A stretch of DNA of 64,000 bases from Azoarcus olearius (lineage in GTDB: Bacteria; Pseudomonadota; Gammaproteobacteria; Burkholderiales; Rhodocyclaceae). The stretch covers positions 3,162,001 to 3,226,000 of the forward strand of contig NZ_CP016210.1 of NCBI RefSeq assembly GCF_001682385.1. The letters are read 5' to 3'. Shown here one piece after another: positions 49,492 through 60,002 of the stretch; the first letter of the stretch is position 1, and each line of letters starts with the position of its first letter. The notes beneath the pieces are model-generated. The model did no database searches. It was not told where the DNA came from and saw nothing but the letters and a program-made list of their open reading frames with translations. The position numbers were made by a program, and so were the translations under genes.

Positions 49492-49564
49492 CGTAAAAAT
49501 AAATCCACAAAAACAACAGGTTGAATGGTGTTCGCGGCAGGCTGTCAGTGCTCGCTGGCGCAAC

Positions 49565-49607
49565 ACTGGATCGATCCGGGCCGGATTCGCCACCGAACTG
49601 GATCGAT
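49565..49607. promoter_or_regulatory. candidate upstream activator sites (two direct repeats)
   Basis: ACTGGATCGAT occurs at 49565-49575 and again at 49597-49607, 32 bases apart (three helical turns). The first copy contains the palindrome GGATCGATCC. Relative to the -24/-12 promoter at 49475-49491, the repeats sit about 100-145 bases upstream, the usual place for enhancer sites of a sigma-54 activator such as the product of the adjacent gene. Confidence 0.55.
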
Positions 49608-49632
49608 ATGAGTCAACCGTGCAGGAGGAGAC

Positions 49633-51522
<1,890 letters not shown>

Positions 51523-51633
51523 CAACCCGCTAGCCGGGGCGTGGGCGCACGAGGCGGCCTCCGCAACGTGCGCCCACGCCCCGGGCACCGGCCCTTTGCC
51601 GCATAATCCGGGCCGAGGAGGAATACCCGCGCG

Positions 51634-52308
51634 ATGTCCAAGGCCAATATCAAACTGAGCATCAGCTTCGATTTCGAACTCGCGGCACCGCCCGCCCTGC
51701 TCCAAAGCGATCACGACGCCCTGTGCCGGCAGTTGCACGAAGCGCTGGGCGCGATGGTTTTCCAGGGCATGCCCACGGTCACCGCCAAGCAGCTGGGCAA
51801 GGCCGGTGTCACCGTACTCGGCCATCACCACCACCTCGATGCGGCCAACCTCAGCGCGGCCGCCATCGCACGCGATGCCCTGGTGGCCGCCGCCCCCCAC
51901 CTGACCGACGACGAACTCGACCAGTTGTCGCGCCGCGCGGCCGCCAAGGCACCGAGCAGCGCCGACGAACTGCTGCGCTTCCTGCGCCGCCAGGCGCTGG
52001 CGCTGGTCAATGAATACCGCATGGTGGCGTGCGAGGTCGAAGCCCGGCTCACCAGCGGCGCGCAGGCGCGGCTCGAAGGCAAGCTCAACTTGACCAACGG
52101 TTCGGTGATGCTCGGCGAACGCGACCGCCAGAGCCGCCTTCAAGCCAACCAGGGCGCGATCGTGGTGGTGGCGGGCGGCGGTGCCGCCAGCATGCTCGCC
52201 AACTGCGCCGGCCACACGCTCAGCGGTCCGGTCATCGAGGTCGCCCTGGCCGAACTCGCGCGCAACCGCGATGCGCTGATCGAGGACTGGCAGCGCCAGG
52301 GAAGCTGA
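51634..52308 (+). CDS. uncharacterised protein, 224 residues
   Basis: No recognised family. The N-terminal part begins KLSISFDFEL and has a four-His run LGHHHHLDA (67-75). The middle is helical (DDELDQLSRRAAAKAPSSADELLRFLRRQALALVNEYRM). The C-terminal third is rich in Gly/Ala with AIVVVAGGGAASML. It is probably soluble. It ends 4 bases before a gamma-glutamylcyclotransferase-like gene and may be co-transcribed with it. Confidence 0.6.
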   Translation: MSKANIKLSISFDFELAAPPALLQSDHDALCRQLHEALGAMVFQGMPTVTAKQLGKAGVTVLGHHHHLDAANLSAAAIARDALVAAAPHLTDDELDQLSRRAAAKAPSSADELLRFLRRQALALVNEYRMVACEVEARLTSGAQARLEGKLNLTNGSVMLGERDRQSRLQANQGAIVVVAGGGAASMLANCAGHTLSGPVIEVALAELARNRDALIEDWQRQGS

Positions 52309-52312
52309 TCCG

Positions 52313-52729
52313 GTGCGCCGCCACTGCTTCACCTACGGCTCGCTGATGTGCGCGGACATCATGGCCGCGGTGTGCGGCGTGGAACCGGCCGGCGAGCCCG
52401 CCACGCTGGCGGATCACCGCCGCCATCCGGTGCGCGGCGAAGCCTATCCCGGCATGGTGCCGGCCGCCGGCGCCGAGGTGTCCGGCGTGCTGTACCGCCA
52501 CCTTCCGCCCGACGCGCTGGCCCGGCTGGACGCCTTCGAAGGTCCGCAGTACGTCCGCGTCACGGTTCGTGTCCGGCTGCCCGACGGTGCAGCAGTGGAG
52601 GCGGATACCTACATGTTCCGCCCCGAACATGCTGACGAACTGCTGCCGGGCGAGTGGGATTTCGACCGCTTCCTGCGCGAGGGCAAGGCGCGCTTCCAGC
52701 ACCAGTACATGAACAGCCACTGCCGCTGA
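52313..52729 (+). CDS. gamma-glutamylcyclotransferase family protein
   Basis: A 138-residue protein with a GTG start. It has the family phosphate/substrate loop FTYGSLM near the N-terminus, PVRGEAYPGMVPA, and the catalytic-type acidic residue in LDAFEGPQYVRVTV. Members include AIG2-like proteins and gamma-glutamylamine cyclotransferases; the substrate here is unknown. It lies four bases after the preceding gene and converges with the GGDEF gene. Confidence 0.8.
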   Translation: MRRHCFTYGSLMCADIMAAVCGVEPAGEPATLADHRRHPVRGEAYPGMVPAAGAEVSGVLYRHLPPDALARLDAFEGPQYVRVTVRVRLPDGAAVEADTYMFRPEHADELLPGEWDFDRFLREGKARFQHQYMNSHCR

Positions 52730-52743
52730 GGCGGTCTTCCACT

Positions 52744-54606
52744 TCAGTACGACTCGCCCTGCCCGCTCCACATGTCGGGCGTGAACCGCACCACCTGGTT
52801 GCGACCGTTTTCCTTGGCGCGGTAAAGCGCCACGTCGGCGAACTTGATCGCCTGCCAGAAGGTGTCGCTGTCGTCGGGGAACATCGACAGCCCGATCGAG
52901 ATCGTCTTCTGCAGCACCGCGCCGGCCACCTGCACCCGCATTTGCTCCACGGCGGAGCGGATGTTCTCGGCCACCTTCAGCGCCGCCTCGGCATCGGCCT
53001 CCTGCAGCACGATCAGGAATTCCTCGCCGCCGAAGCGGATCACCATGTCGGACGCGCGCACCGTGCGCTTGAGCACGCCGGCCAGCGCCTTCAGCACCGC
53101 GTCGCCCGCGTCGTGGCCGTAGCTGTCGTTCACCACCTTGAAGTAGTCGAGGTCCAGCACCAGCACCGCCAGCGGAATCCGCCGCCGCCGCGCGCTGGCC
53201 ACCAGCGTGTCCATGTACTCCTCGAGGAAGCGCCGGTTGTTAAGCCCGGTCATTGCGTCGCGCAACGAGGAGTCGCGCAGGGTTTCGGTGAGGCGCTTGG
53301 CTTCGAGCACCGGCGCCATCTCGCGCAGATAGACGTGGATGTAGGGCGCCTGCTCGACCAGCGCCGGCGCGCGCTCCTCCGCCACCACCAGCTGGATGAC
53401 ACTGCCGACGGTGCCCGACTGGATGATGGGCACGCAGTAGTGGCGCCGCGCCCCGCCCTCGGCGGGGGGATGGAAGGCGTAGCAGATGCCCGGCTCGATC
53501 AGGCCGTTGACCGCATGGCCGGTGCGGCGCGCGCGGCACATGTCGCTGCGCACCAGAATCTGCGGATCGCACCAGCGGCAAGGCGCGCCCTGCACGCCAT
53601 CCACCGCGATCGGCTGCAGCTGCTTGCTGCCCTCGGCCTCGTAGATGGAGAACTCGCGCACGTCGAAGCGCTCCAGCAGCACGCGGCTGAAGCGGTCGTA
53701 GATCTCGGTCTTGCTCTCGTCCTCCTCGATCGCCTGCTTGAAGCCGGCCGCGTCGGCCAGGCTGTTGACCATGTCGATGGTGGCTTCGAGCTGGTTCTCG
53801 TCGTGCTGCGGGGTGCGCCCGGTGAGCTGGGTGACGCGCTGGGTGATGCGCGACAGGCCTTCGTCGAGGAAGCCGAGCAGGCTGTTGGTTTCGGTAGCGA
53901 TCTTGCCGATTTCGTCGTCGGTGCGCTTTTCCACCCGGCCCTTGAAGTCGCCGCGCAGCGCACGCTGCACCGCCCGCTCCACCGCCTGCGCGGTGTCACC
54001 CACCGGCATGATCAGGCGTCGCACGGCAAAGATCGCCAGCAGCGAGAACAGCGCGACGGTGACGATGATGACCGCCACGGTAAACAGTGCGCTGCGCTTG
54101 AGCTCCTGCAGCGACAGCTCGATCGTCACCGCGCCCAGCACGGTGCCCTCGCTGACGCGGTGACACTGCAGGCAGTTGGGGCGGCCACGCGCGGAGGCGG
54201 CAAACGGAATCGTGCCGCGGAACACCGCATCGCCCAGTTCGTTTTCCAGCAGATAGCGCGCGTGACCGTCGGCCAGCACCTGCTTCTCGACTTCGTCAGG
54301 CTCCATCTCGCGCGCCATGCCGGCGCCGAACTGTTCGTTGACATGGGTGGACCGCAGCACCCGCGCCGCGCGCAGGCCCTGGACCTCCATCAGGCGGTCG
54401 AGAAACTGCTCGCGCTTGTCGATGACCCCGTGGATCATCGCCTCGGTCAGATGCACCCGCACCATCTCGGCGGCGGTGCGCACATGCGCGGTCGAGGAGG
54501 CGATGGAATAACTGCGGAAGGCGTACAGGCTGATCGCCACCAGCATCACCAGGATGCCCACCGCCACGGCCGAAAACAGCGCCGTTATCTTCCGATTCAA
54601 GTTCAT
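52744..54606 (-). CDS. GGDEF protein with periplasmic heme-c motif and Cys-rich cytoplasmic domain
   Basis: A 620-residue membrane diguanylate cyclase. Two membrane helices (about 8-30 and 173-196) enclose a periplasmic domain with CLQCH (Cys145, Cys148, His149), a covalent heme-c site as in DUF3365/Tll0287-type sensors. A HAMP segment (about 197-255) follows. Next is a GAF-like cytoplasmic domain with five cysteines (343, 346, 357, 375, 391; CRWC, CYAF, HYC). The C-terminal GGEEF motif (526-530) is intact, with the I-site-like RSAV region not clear. It may tie redox or gas status to cyclic di-GMP. Confidence 0.85.
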   Translation of the reverse strand: MNLNRKITALFSAVAVGILVMLVAISLYAFRSYSIASSTAHVRTAAEMVRVHLTEAMIHGVIDKREQFLDRLMEVQGLRAARVLRSTHVNEQFGAGMAREMEPDEVEKQVLADGHARYLLENELGDAVFRGTIPFAASARGRPNCLQCHRVSEGTVLGAVTIELSLQELKRSALFTVAVIIVTVALFSLLAIFAVRRLIMPVGDTAQAVERAVQRALRGDFKGRVEKRTDDEIGKIATETNSLLGFLDEGLSRITQRVTQLTGRTPQHDENQLEATIDMVNSLADAAGFKQAIEEDESKTEIYDRFSRVLLERFDVREFSIYEAEGSKQLQPIAVDGVQGAPCRWCDPQILVRSDMCRARRTGHAVNGLIEPGICYAFHPPAEGGARRHYCVPIIQSGTVGSVIQLVVAEERAPALVEQAPYIHVYLREMAPVLEAKRLTETLRDSSLRDAMTGLNNRRFLEEYMDTLVASARRRRIPLAVLVLDLDYFKVVNDSYGHDAGDAVLKALAGVLKRTVRASDMVIRFGGEEFLIVLQEADAEAALKVAENIRSAVEQMRVQVAGAVLQKTISIGLSMFPDDSDTFWQAIKFADVALYRAKENGRNQVVRFTPDMWSGQGESY

Positions 54607-54713
54607 GAAGCCACCTCTGCCCGCAAGCGCCGATTATCTTTCTTTTAGTACTTTCGGCTTACTCGTGTTTACCGCGGGCAGCGTGACGGAAATCACGCCC
54701 AAAGCGAGGCGGC

Positions 54714-56351
54714 TCAGCGCTCCAGCGCGCGGTTGCGCACCTCCGGCAGAAACACCAGTCCGACCACCGCGGCCAGGCCGAGCAGCGCAACCAGGTACCA
54801 CAGCCCGGCCAGCGCATCGCCCGCGCGCACGCTGAGCCAGGTAACCATGAACGGCGACAGGCCGCCGATCCAGCCCGCCGCGAGGTTGTGCGGCAAGGCC
54901 ACCGCGGAGTAGCGCGTGCGGGCCGGAAAGAGTTCGGCGAGCGTGGCCGTCTGCGGCCCGGTGATGCAGGCGAGCGCCACCACCAGCACCAGCAACAGCG
55001 CGATCAGGGCCGGGCGGTTCACCTGCGCCGGATCCGCCTGCGCCGGGCGTCCCGCCTCCACCAGTGCGCGGGTGACGGCCTCCGGCTGGTAGCCGGCGAT
55101 GGTCTGCGCGCCCACCTTCACCGCCAGCGCGCCCTCGCGCTGCTGATGCACCACGCCGAGCCGGGCGAACAGTTCCTGGTAGCGCTCGCAGTCGTTGCGC
55201 ACGCCGGCAAAGGGGTCGTAGCGGCACTGCTCGCCGGCCAGTTCCACCGCTACCGAGGCGTTGAAGCGCGCCAGCGCGGGGTTGCCGTGTTCGAGCAGGC
55301 CGTGGAACACCGGCAGCACGGTGAGCGCCCCCAGCACCAGCCCGGCCAGCAACACCGGGCGGCGGCCGATGCGGTCCGACAGCCAGCCGCACAGCACGGT
55401 GAGGGGAAACAGCACGACCGTGGCGACCATCACCAGCCCGCTCGCGGTAGCGGCGTCGAGCTTGACCACGTTCTTCAGGAACACCGCCGTATAGACCTGC
55501 GACGAGAAGAACAGCAGCGAGCCGCCCGACGAGATGCAGAAGAACAGCAGCGCCATGCGCCCCAGCGTCTGGCGATCACGGAAGCACTCGCGCAGCGGCG
55601 TCTTTGCGAGCGCGTTCTGCTCGCGCAGGCGGCGGAACACCGGCGACTCGTGCAGGCTCAGCCGGCTCTTGATCGACACCGCCAGCAGCACGATCGAGAT
55701 CAGGAACGGCACCCGCCAGCCCCAGTCGCGGAACTCCGCCTCGCTCAGCACCGCCTGCAGCGCCACGATCTGCAGGGTGGACGCGAGCATGCCGAGCGGC
55801 CCCATCAACTGCAGCACGCTGGTGTAGGCGCCGCGCCGGGTGGCCGGCGCGTGCTCGGTGAGATACACCGCCGCGCCGCCGATCTCCCCGCCCACCGACA
55901 GCCCCTGCAGCATGCGCAGCACCAACAGCAGCAAGGGCGCGAAAAGCCCGATGCTGGCGTAGGTGGGCAGCAGGCCGACCAGGAAGGTGGAACCGCCCAT
56001 CAGCACGATGGTGGCGAGAAAGATGGCGCGCCGCCCGTAACGGTCGCCCAGCGACCCGAACAGCGCCGCCCCCAGCGGCCGCACCACCATGCCGACGCCG
56101 AATGTGCCCAGGCTCGCCAGCAGCGCGGTGACCGGGTCATCCGGCGGAAAGAACAGCGTGCCGAAGTAGGTGGCGAGCGACGCGAAGGTGAGGAAGTCGT
56201 ACCACTCGAGGAAGGTGCCGAAGCAGGCCGCGACCGCCACCTTGCGCTGCACCTGCCTGGCGCCAGGCATGTCCGGGGCGGAATGACCGTCGGAGCCGGC
56301 GGGCACTGCGGACGCGGTGGATTCGGGAGGGGAAGGCATCGGACGGGTCAT
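54714..56351 (-). CDS. MFS transporter, metabolite:proton symporter type
   Basis: A 545-residue major facilitator with the MHS pattern [14 protein letters not shown] (47-60), [14 protein letters not shown] in the 2-3 loop, [15 protein letters not shown] (146-160) and [13 protein letters not shown] in the 8-9 loop. A large insert (about 353-447, with Cys376 and Cys388) lies between helices in the C-terminal half and is predicted extracytoplasmic. Relatives carry shikimate, alpha-ketoglutarate, proline or osmolytes. The substrate is not determined. The N-terminal tail is long and charged. Confidence 0.8.
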   Translation of the reverse strand: MTRPMPSPPESTASAVPAGSDGHSAPDMPGARQVQRKVAVAACFGTFLEWYDFLTFASLATYFGTLFFPPDDPVTALLASLGTFGVGMVVRPLGAALFGSLGDRYGRRAIFLATIVLMGGSTFLVGLLPTYASIGLFAPLLLLVLRMLQGLSVGGEIGGAAVYLTEHAPATRRGAYTSVLQLMGPLGMLASTLQIVALQAVLSEAEFRDWGWRVPFLISIVLLAVSIKSRLSLHESPVFRRLREQNALAKTPLRECFRDRQTLGRMALLFFCISSGGSLLFFSSQVYTAVFLKNVVKLDAATASGLVMVATVVLFPLTVLCGWLSDRIGRRPVLLAGLVLGALTVLPVFHGLLEHGNPALARFNASVAVELAGEQCRYDPFAGVRNDCERYQELFARLGVVHQQREGALAVKVGAQTIAGYQPEAVTRALVEAGRPAQADPAQVNRPALIALLLVLVVALACITGPQTATLAELFPARTRYSAVALPHNLAAGWIGGLSPFMVTWLSVRAGDALAGLWYLVALLGLAAVVGLVFLPEVRNRALER

Positions 56352-56602
56352 CGGACGAAGCGCCGCAGCGGCACGGGACGAGGGGCCCGCATTATCCCGG
56401 AAAGGGCGCGCCGGTCGGGCGAAAACGCGCGTGCTACGCGGCGGACACCGGCGCGGGAACCGTCCGCCGCCGGACTAATCCCTCCGTCATGGTCAGGCAA
56501 CAGCCCGTCGGTAGCGTGCGGGGCGGATCGCGGTGGATGCGCCGCGACACGCCCTTGCCCATCTGCCCCGGCCTGCCGCGCAGGCCCTACAGGAGCTTTC
56601 CA

Positions 56603-57886
56603 GTGAACCGCATGACGCTCACCACCCTGACGGCGCTGACCGCGCTCGCCGTCTCCGCCCCCAGCCTCGTCCATGCCGCCGGCCGCGGCGCGGAGTCCGG
56701 CCAACATTACAACCAGGGCCGCGGCGACAGCGTGCAGCTCGGCCCGCGCCCGTTCTTTCTGGTCGACCACATGCAGGACAGCGCGCTGAAGGCCGAGCTG
56801 GAAAGCTGCGGCGAAGGCCCGTTCAAGCGCAGCGACTTCTCGATCGGCCACCGCGGCGCGCCGCTGCAGTTCCCCGAGCACACGCGCGAGTCCTACACCG
56901 CCGCGGCGCGCATGGGCGCGGGCGTGGTGGAGTGCGACGTGGCCTTCACCAAGGACAAGGAACTGGTCTGCCGCCACGCACAGAACGACCTCCACACCAC
57001 CACCAACATCCTTGCGGTGCCGGCGCTCGCGGCCAAGTGCACCAAGCCCTTCACCCCGGCCACCTTCGACGCCGCCGGCAAGCTGCTGACGCCGGCCAGC
57101 GCGGAATGCCGCACCAGCGACATCACGCTGGCGGAATTCAAGACGCTGAAGGGCAAGATGGACGCCGCCAACCCGCGCGCCACCACCGTGGCCGAATACA
57201 TGGCGGGCACCGCCAACTTCCGCACCGATCTCTACGCCGGGCCGGACAGCGGCGAGCTGATGACGCACAAGGAGAGCATCGAGCTGTTCAAGCAGCTGGG
57301 CGTGAAGATGACGCCGGAACTGAAGACGCCGAGCGTGGCGATGCCCTTCGACGGCTTCACCCAGCAGGCCTACGCGCAGAAGCTAATCGACGAATACAAG
57401 GCCGCGGGCGTGCCGGCGAGCAAGGTGTTCCCGCAGTCCTTCGACAAGGCGGACGTGCTGTACTGGATCAAGCACGAGCCGGCCTTCGGCCGCCAGGCGG
57501 TGTATCTGGACGACGCGGAAACCGTGGCCGACCTGCCCACCGCGGCCGAACTGGCCGCCTACAAGGCGCAGGGCATCAACATCGTCGCGCCGCCGATCTT
57601 CGCGCTGCTGACGCTCAACAGCGCGGGCGAGATCGTGCCCTCGCAATACGCGCGCGACGCCCGGGCCGCCGGGCTAGACATCATCGCCTGGTCGCTGGAG
57701 CGCTCGGGCGTGCTCGCCGACGGCAACAACGGCTTCTATCTCCAGACCTTCGACGCCGCGATCAAGCGCGAAGGTGACATCTACACGGCGGTGGACGTGA
57801 TGGCGCGCGAGATCGGCGTGCGCGCGATCTTCTCCGACTGGCCGGCCACCACCACCTACTACGCCAACTGCATGCGCCTGCACTGA
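56603..57886 (+). CDS. glpQ: glycerophosphodiester phosphodiesterase, exported
   Basis: A 427-residue periplasmic phosphodiesterase that hydrolyses glycerophosphodiesters to glycerol 3-phosphate and an alcohol. The GTG start at 56603 lies seven bases after AGGAG; a signal peptide ([21 protein letters not shown]) follows. The GDPD core has [18 protein letters not shown] (catalytic HR and EHT), [20 protein letters not shown] and [12 protein letters not shown]. The extra N-terminal region and the [13 protein letters not shown] loop are typical of the larger exported type. A terminator follows. Confidence 0.88.
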   Translation: MNRMTLTTLTALTALAVSAPSLVHAAGRGAESGQHYNQGRGDSVQLGPRPFFLVDHMQDSALKAELESCGEGPFKRSDFSIGHRGAPLQFPEHTRESYTAAARMGAGVVECDVAFTKDKELVCRHAQNDLHTTTNILAVPALAAKCTKPFTPATFDAAGKLLTPASAECRTSDITLAEFKTLKGKMDAANPRATTVAEYMAGTANFRTDLYAGPDSGELMTHKESIELFKQLGVKMTPELKTPSVAMPFDGFTQQAYAQKLIDEYKAAGVPASKVFPQSFDKADVLYWIKHEPAFGRQAVYLDDAETVADLPTAAELAAYKAQGINIVAPPIFALLTLNSAGEIVPSQYARDARAAGLDIIAWSLERSGVLADGNNGFYLQTFDAAIKREGDIYTAVDVMAREIGVRAIFSDWPATTTYYANCMRLH

Positions 57887-57896
57887 TCCGGCGTCG

Positions 57897-57924
57897 CGGC
57901 CGGGCGCCCCGCCCGGCCGTTCTT
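57897..57924 (+). terminator. intrinsic terminator after glpQ
   Basis: CGGCCGGGC (57897-57905), loop GCCCC, GCCCGGCCG (57911-57919), then TTCTT: a very stable 9-base-pair stem with a short, imperfect T-tract, placed right after the glpQ stop. Confidence 0.7.
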
Positions 57925-58004
57925 CCCGGCCGGGGCGCCGCGCGTCCCGAGCGCGAAGCGTGCTGCAACGGCCCCCGGCAAGCTGCGCCCGGCACGCCGA
58001 CGGC

Positions 58005-59438
58005 TCAACCCGGCTGGCGCAACTGGATCGCCTTGTACTGCAGGAACTCCTCCAGCCCGTACTCGCCGTTCTCACGCCCCAGGCCGGACTGCTTGTAGCC
58101 GCCGAAGGGCGCGCGCGGGTTCCAGGCCGCACCGTTGATATCCACCTGCCCGGTGCGCAGCCGCCGCGCCACTGCCAGCGCGCGCTCCTCGTTGCCCGCC
58201 CACACCGCGCCCGCCAGGCCGTAGGGGCTGTCGTTGGCGATGCGGATCGCGTCCTCGTCGCCGTCGTGCGGCAGCACCACCAGCACCGGGCCGAAGATCT
58301 CTTCCTGCGCCACCGTGGCGCGGCTGTCCTCGCATACCAGCACGGTGGGCTGGACGAAATAGCCCTGCTCCAGCCCGGCCGGCGGCTCCGCGCCACCGCA
58401 CGCCAGCCGCGCGCCTTCCGCCACGCCGCGGCGGATGTAGTCGCGCACGCGCTCGCGCTGCGCGGCGGACACCAGCGGCCCTAGGCGGCTGTCCTCGGCC
58501 AGCGCGGGGCCGGGTTTCATTGCCGAGGCGGCCGTCGCCGCCAGTTGGGCCGCCTCGTCCAGGCGCGCCCGCGGCACCAGCAGCCGGGTGTGCGCCGAGC
58601 AGGTCTGGCCGGAATTGAGCAGGCAGCTCGACACCGTGCCCTTCACCGCCGCGGCCAGATCGGCGTCATCCAGCACCACCGAGGCCGACTTGCCACCGAG
58701 TTCCAGCGCCACCTTCTTCACCGTCGCCGCGGCCAGTTCCGCCACCCGCCGGCCGGCGCGGGTGGAGCCGGTGAAGGACACCATGTCGACCCGCGGATCG
58801 GACGCCAGCACCTCGCCCACCACCGGGCCGTAGCCGGTGACGAGGTTGAACACGCCCGCCGGCACGCCCGCCGCCTCGATGATCTCGGCGAGGATGAAGG
58901 CGTTGATCGGCGCCACTTCCGAGGGCTTGAGCACCACAGTGCAGCCGGCCAGCAGCGCCGGCGCCACCTTCAGCGTGATCTGGTTGAGCGGGAAGTTCCA
59001 CGGCGTGATCGCGCCGACCACGCCGATCGGCTCGCGCACTACCAGCGAATTGCCGACGCGGCGTTCCCACTCGAAGCTGCGCGCCAGCGCCTCGTAGTTG
59101 TTCCAGTGCCACAGCGGCCCGCCCACCTGCACGCGCGCCGCCAGCTTCTTCGGCATGCCCACCTCGCAGGCGATGACGTGTGCCAGTTCGTCGCTGCGCG
59201 CCTTCAGCCCGGCGGCAATGCGCTCGATGCAGCCGGCCCGCTCGGCCAGCGGCGTGCGCGACCAGGCGTCGAAGGCCGCATGGGCCGCCGCCACCGCCGC
59301 CTCGGCATCGGCGGCGGCGCCTTCGGGAATGCGCGCGAAGACCGTGTCGGTGCTCGGGTCCATCACGTCGATGAAACCCGTTCCGGCGGGCGCCACCCAG
59401 CGCCCACCGATGAAAAGCTGATTGCGTATCAGGGTCAT
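58005..59438 (-). CDS. aldehyde dehydrogenase family protein
   Basis: A 477-residue NAD(P)-dependent aldehyde dehydrogenase. The catalytic Cys is in SSCLLNSGQTCSAHTR, the Glu in VALELGGKSASVVL, and the cofactor region is FTGSTRAGRRV. PWNFPLNQITLKVAPAL and the C-terminal PFGGYKQSGLGRENG are also present. It may oxidise the aldehyde produced by the PQQ dehydrogenase, but it is 10 kb away and no link is shown. It is divergent from the HvfA-like peptide gene, with 206 bases between. Confidence 0.9.
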   Translation of the reverse strand: MTLIRNQLFIGGRWVAPAGTGFIDVMDPSTDTVFARIPEGAAADAEAAVAAAHAAFDAWSRTPLAERAGCIERIAAGLKARSDELAHVIACEVGMPKKLAARVQVGGPLWHWNNYEALARSFEWERRVGNSLVVREPIGVVGAITPWNFPLNQITLKVAPALLAGCTVVLKPSEVAPINAFILAEIIEAAGVPAGVFNLVTGYGPVVGEVLASDPRVDMVSFTGSTRAGRRVAELAAATVKKVALELGGKSASVVLDDADLAAAVKGTVSSCLLNSGQTCSAHTRLLVPRARLDEAAQLAATAASAMKPGPALAEDSRLGPLVSAAQRERVRDYIRRGVAEGARLACGGAEPPAGLEQGYFVQPTVLVCEDSRATVAQEEIFGPVLVVLPHDGDEDAIRIANDSPYGLAGAVWAGNEERALAVARRLRTGQVDINGAAWNPRAPFGGYKQSGLGRENGEYGLEEFLQYKAIQLRQPG

Positions 59439-59644
59439 GACGGTCGTCTCCCTCAGGGTGCGGAACAGTCAATTGTAGTCGGCGAGGCATCCCCCGCCTG
59501 CCCTGCACCCAGGCCACGGCACCAACCTTTTTCATTGCGGCCTGTAAGACCGCGGCCCCTTCGTCCGACCAATCGCCAGCACCCGGAAAACCGCGGGCCC
59601 TCCGCCCCGCCGGGCTGCCCATCCACCTTACGAGGAGCACGACC

Positions 59645-59929
59645 ATGAAGAAGCACATCACCCTCAGCGCCGCCGTCGCCGCCACCGCCATCCTTGCCCC
59701 GCTCGCCCAGGCTGCCGACAACCCCTTTGGCGCCACGGTGCTCGGCACCGGCTACCAGATCGCCCAAGCGGACAAGAAAACGGACGGCAAATGCGGCGAG
59801 GCCAAGTGCGGTGCGGACAAGGCGCGCGAAACCCGCGGCAAGGACGCGCAAGGCACCGCGATGCCCGCCGGCGGCAAGCAAGCCGACGGCAAGTGCGGCG
59901 AGGCCAAGTGCGGCAGCGACAAGAAGTAA
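59645..59929 (+). CDS. hvfA: HvfA/bufferin-type secreted precursor peptide (RiPP)
   Basis: A 94-residue precursor with a signal peptide (TLSAAVAATAILAPLAQA, cleaved near residue 23). The C-terminal half has two identical repeats, DGKCGEAKCG, at 47-56 and 81-90, giving Cys50, Cys55, Cys84 and Cys89. This matches the KCG-type core of HvfA-like peptides, in which MNIO enzymes convert cysteines to oxazolone/thioamide or thiooxazole groups that bind metals such as copper. Family members more often have EGKCG. The rest is Lys/Gly/Ala-rich and lacks other Cys. GAGGAG precedes the ATG. Its enzymes follow directly. The modification itself is inferred. Confidence 0.85.
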   Translation: MKKHITLSAAVAATAILAPLAQAADNPFGATVLGTGYQIAQADKKTDGKCGEAKCGADKARETRGKDAQGTAMPAGGKQADGKCGEAKCGSDKK

Positions 59930-59937
59930 GCCCGTGG

Positions 59938-59971
59938 GGCGGACCGGACGCACGCGCGTACCCGGTCCGCC
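59938..59971 (+). promoter_or_regulatory. GC-rich hairpin between hvfA and hvfB
   Basis: GGCGGACCGG (59938-59947) pairs perfectly with CCGGTCCGCC (59962-59971). The loop contains a second short stem (ACGC/GCGT). It starts 9 bases after the hvfA stop and has no T-run. It could shield the precursor mRNA from 3' decay or reduce read-through so the peptide is made in excess over its enzymes. Confidence 0.6.
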
Positions 59972-60002
59972 GGCTTTCCGCTCATCCGCAAGGGGGCTTC
60001 CC

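Noticed and set aside
52654-54648. A 664-codon forward-strand open frame over the heme-c GGDEF gene
   Set aside because: Antisense shadow; HAMP, CLQCH and GGEEF motifs on the other strand are decisive.
59543-59565. TGTAAG-N13-CGTC as an ECF promoter for the peptide operon
   Set aside because: The spacer is about three bases shorter than usual for ECF promoters of the AAC...CGTC type; left unannotated although an ECF promoter is expected in this gap.
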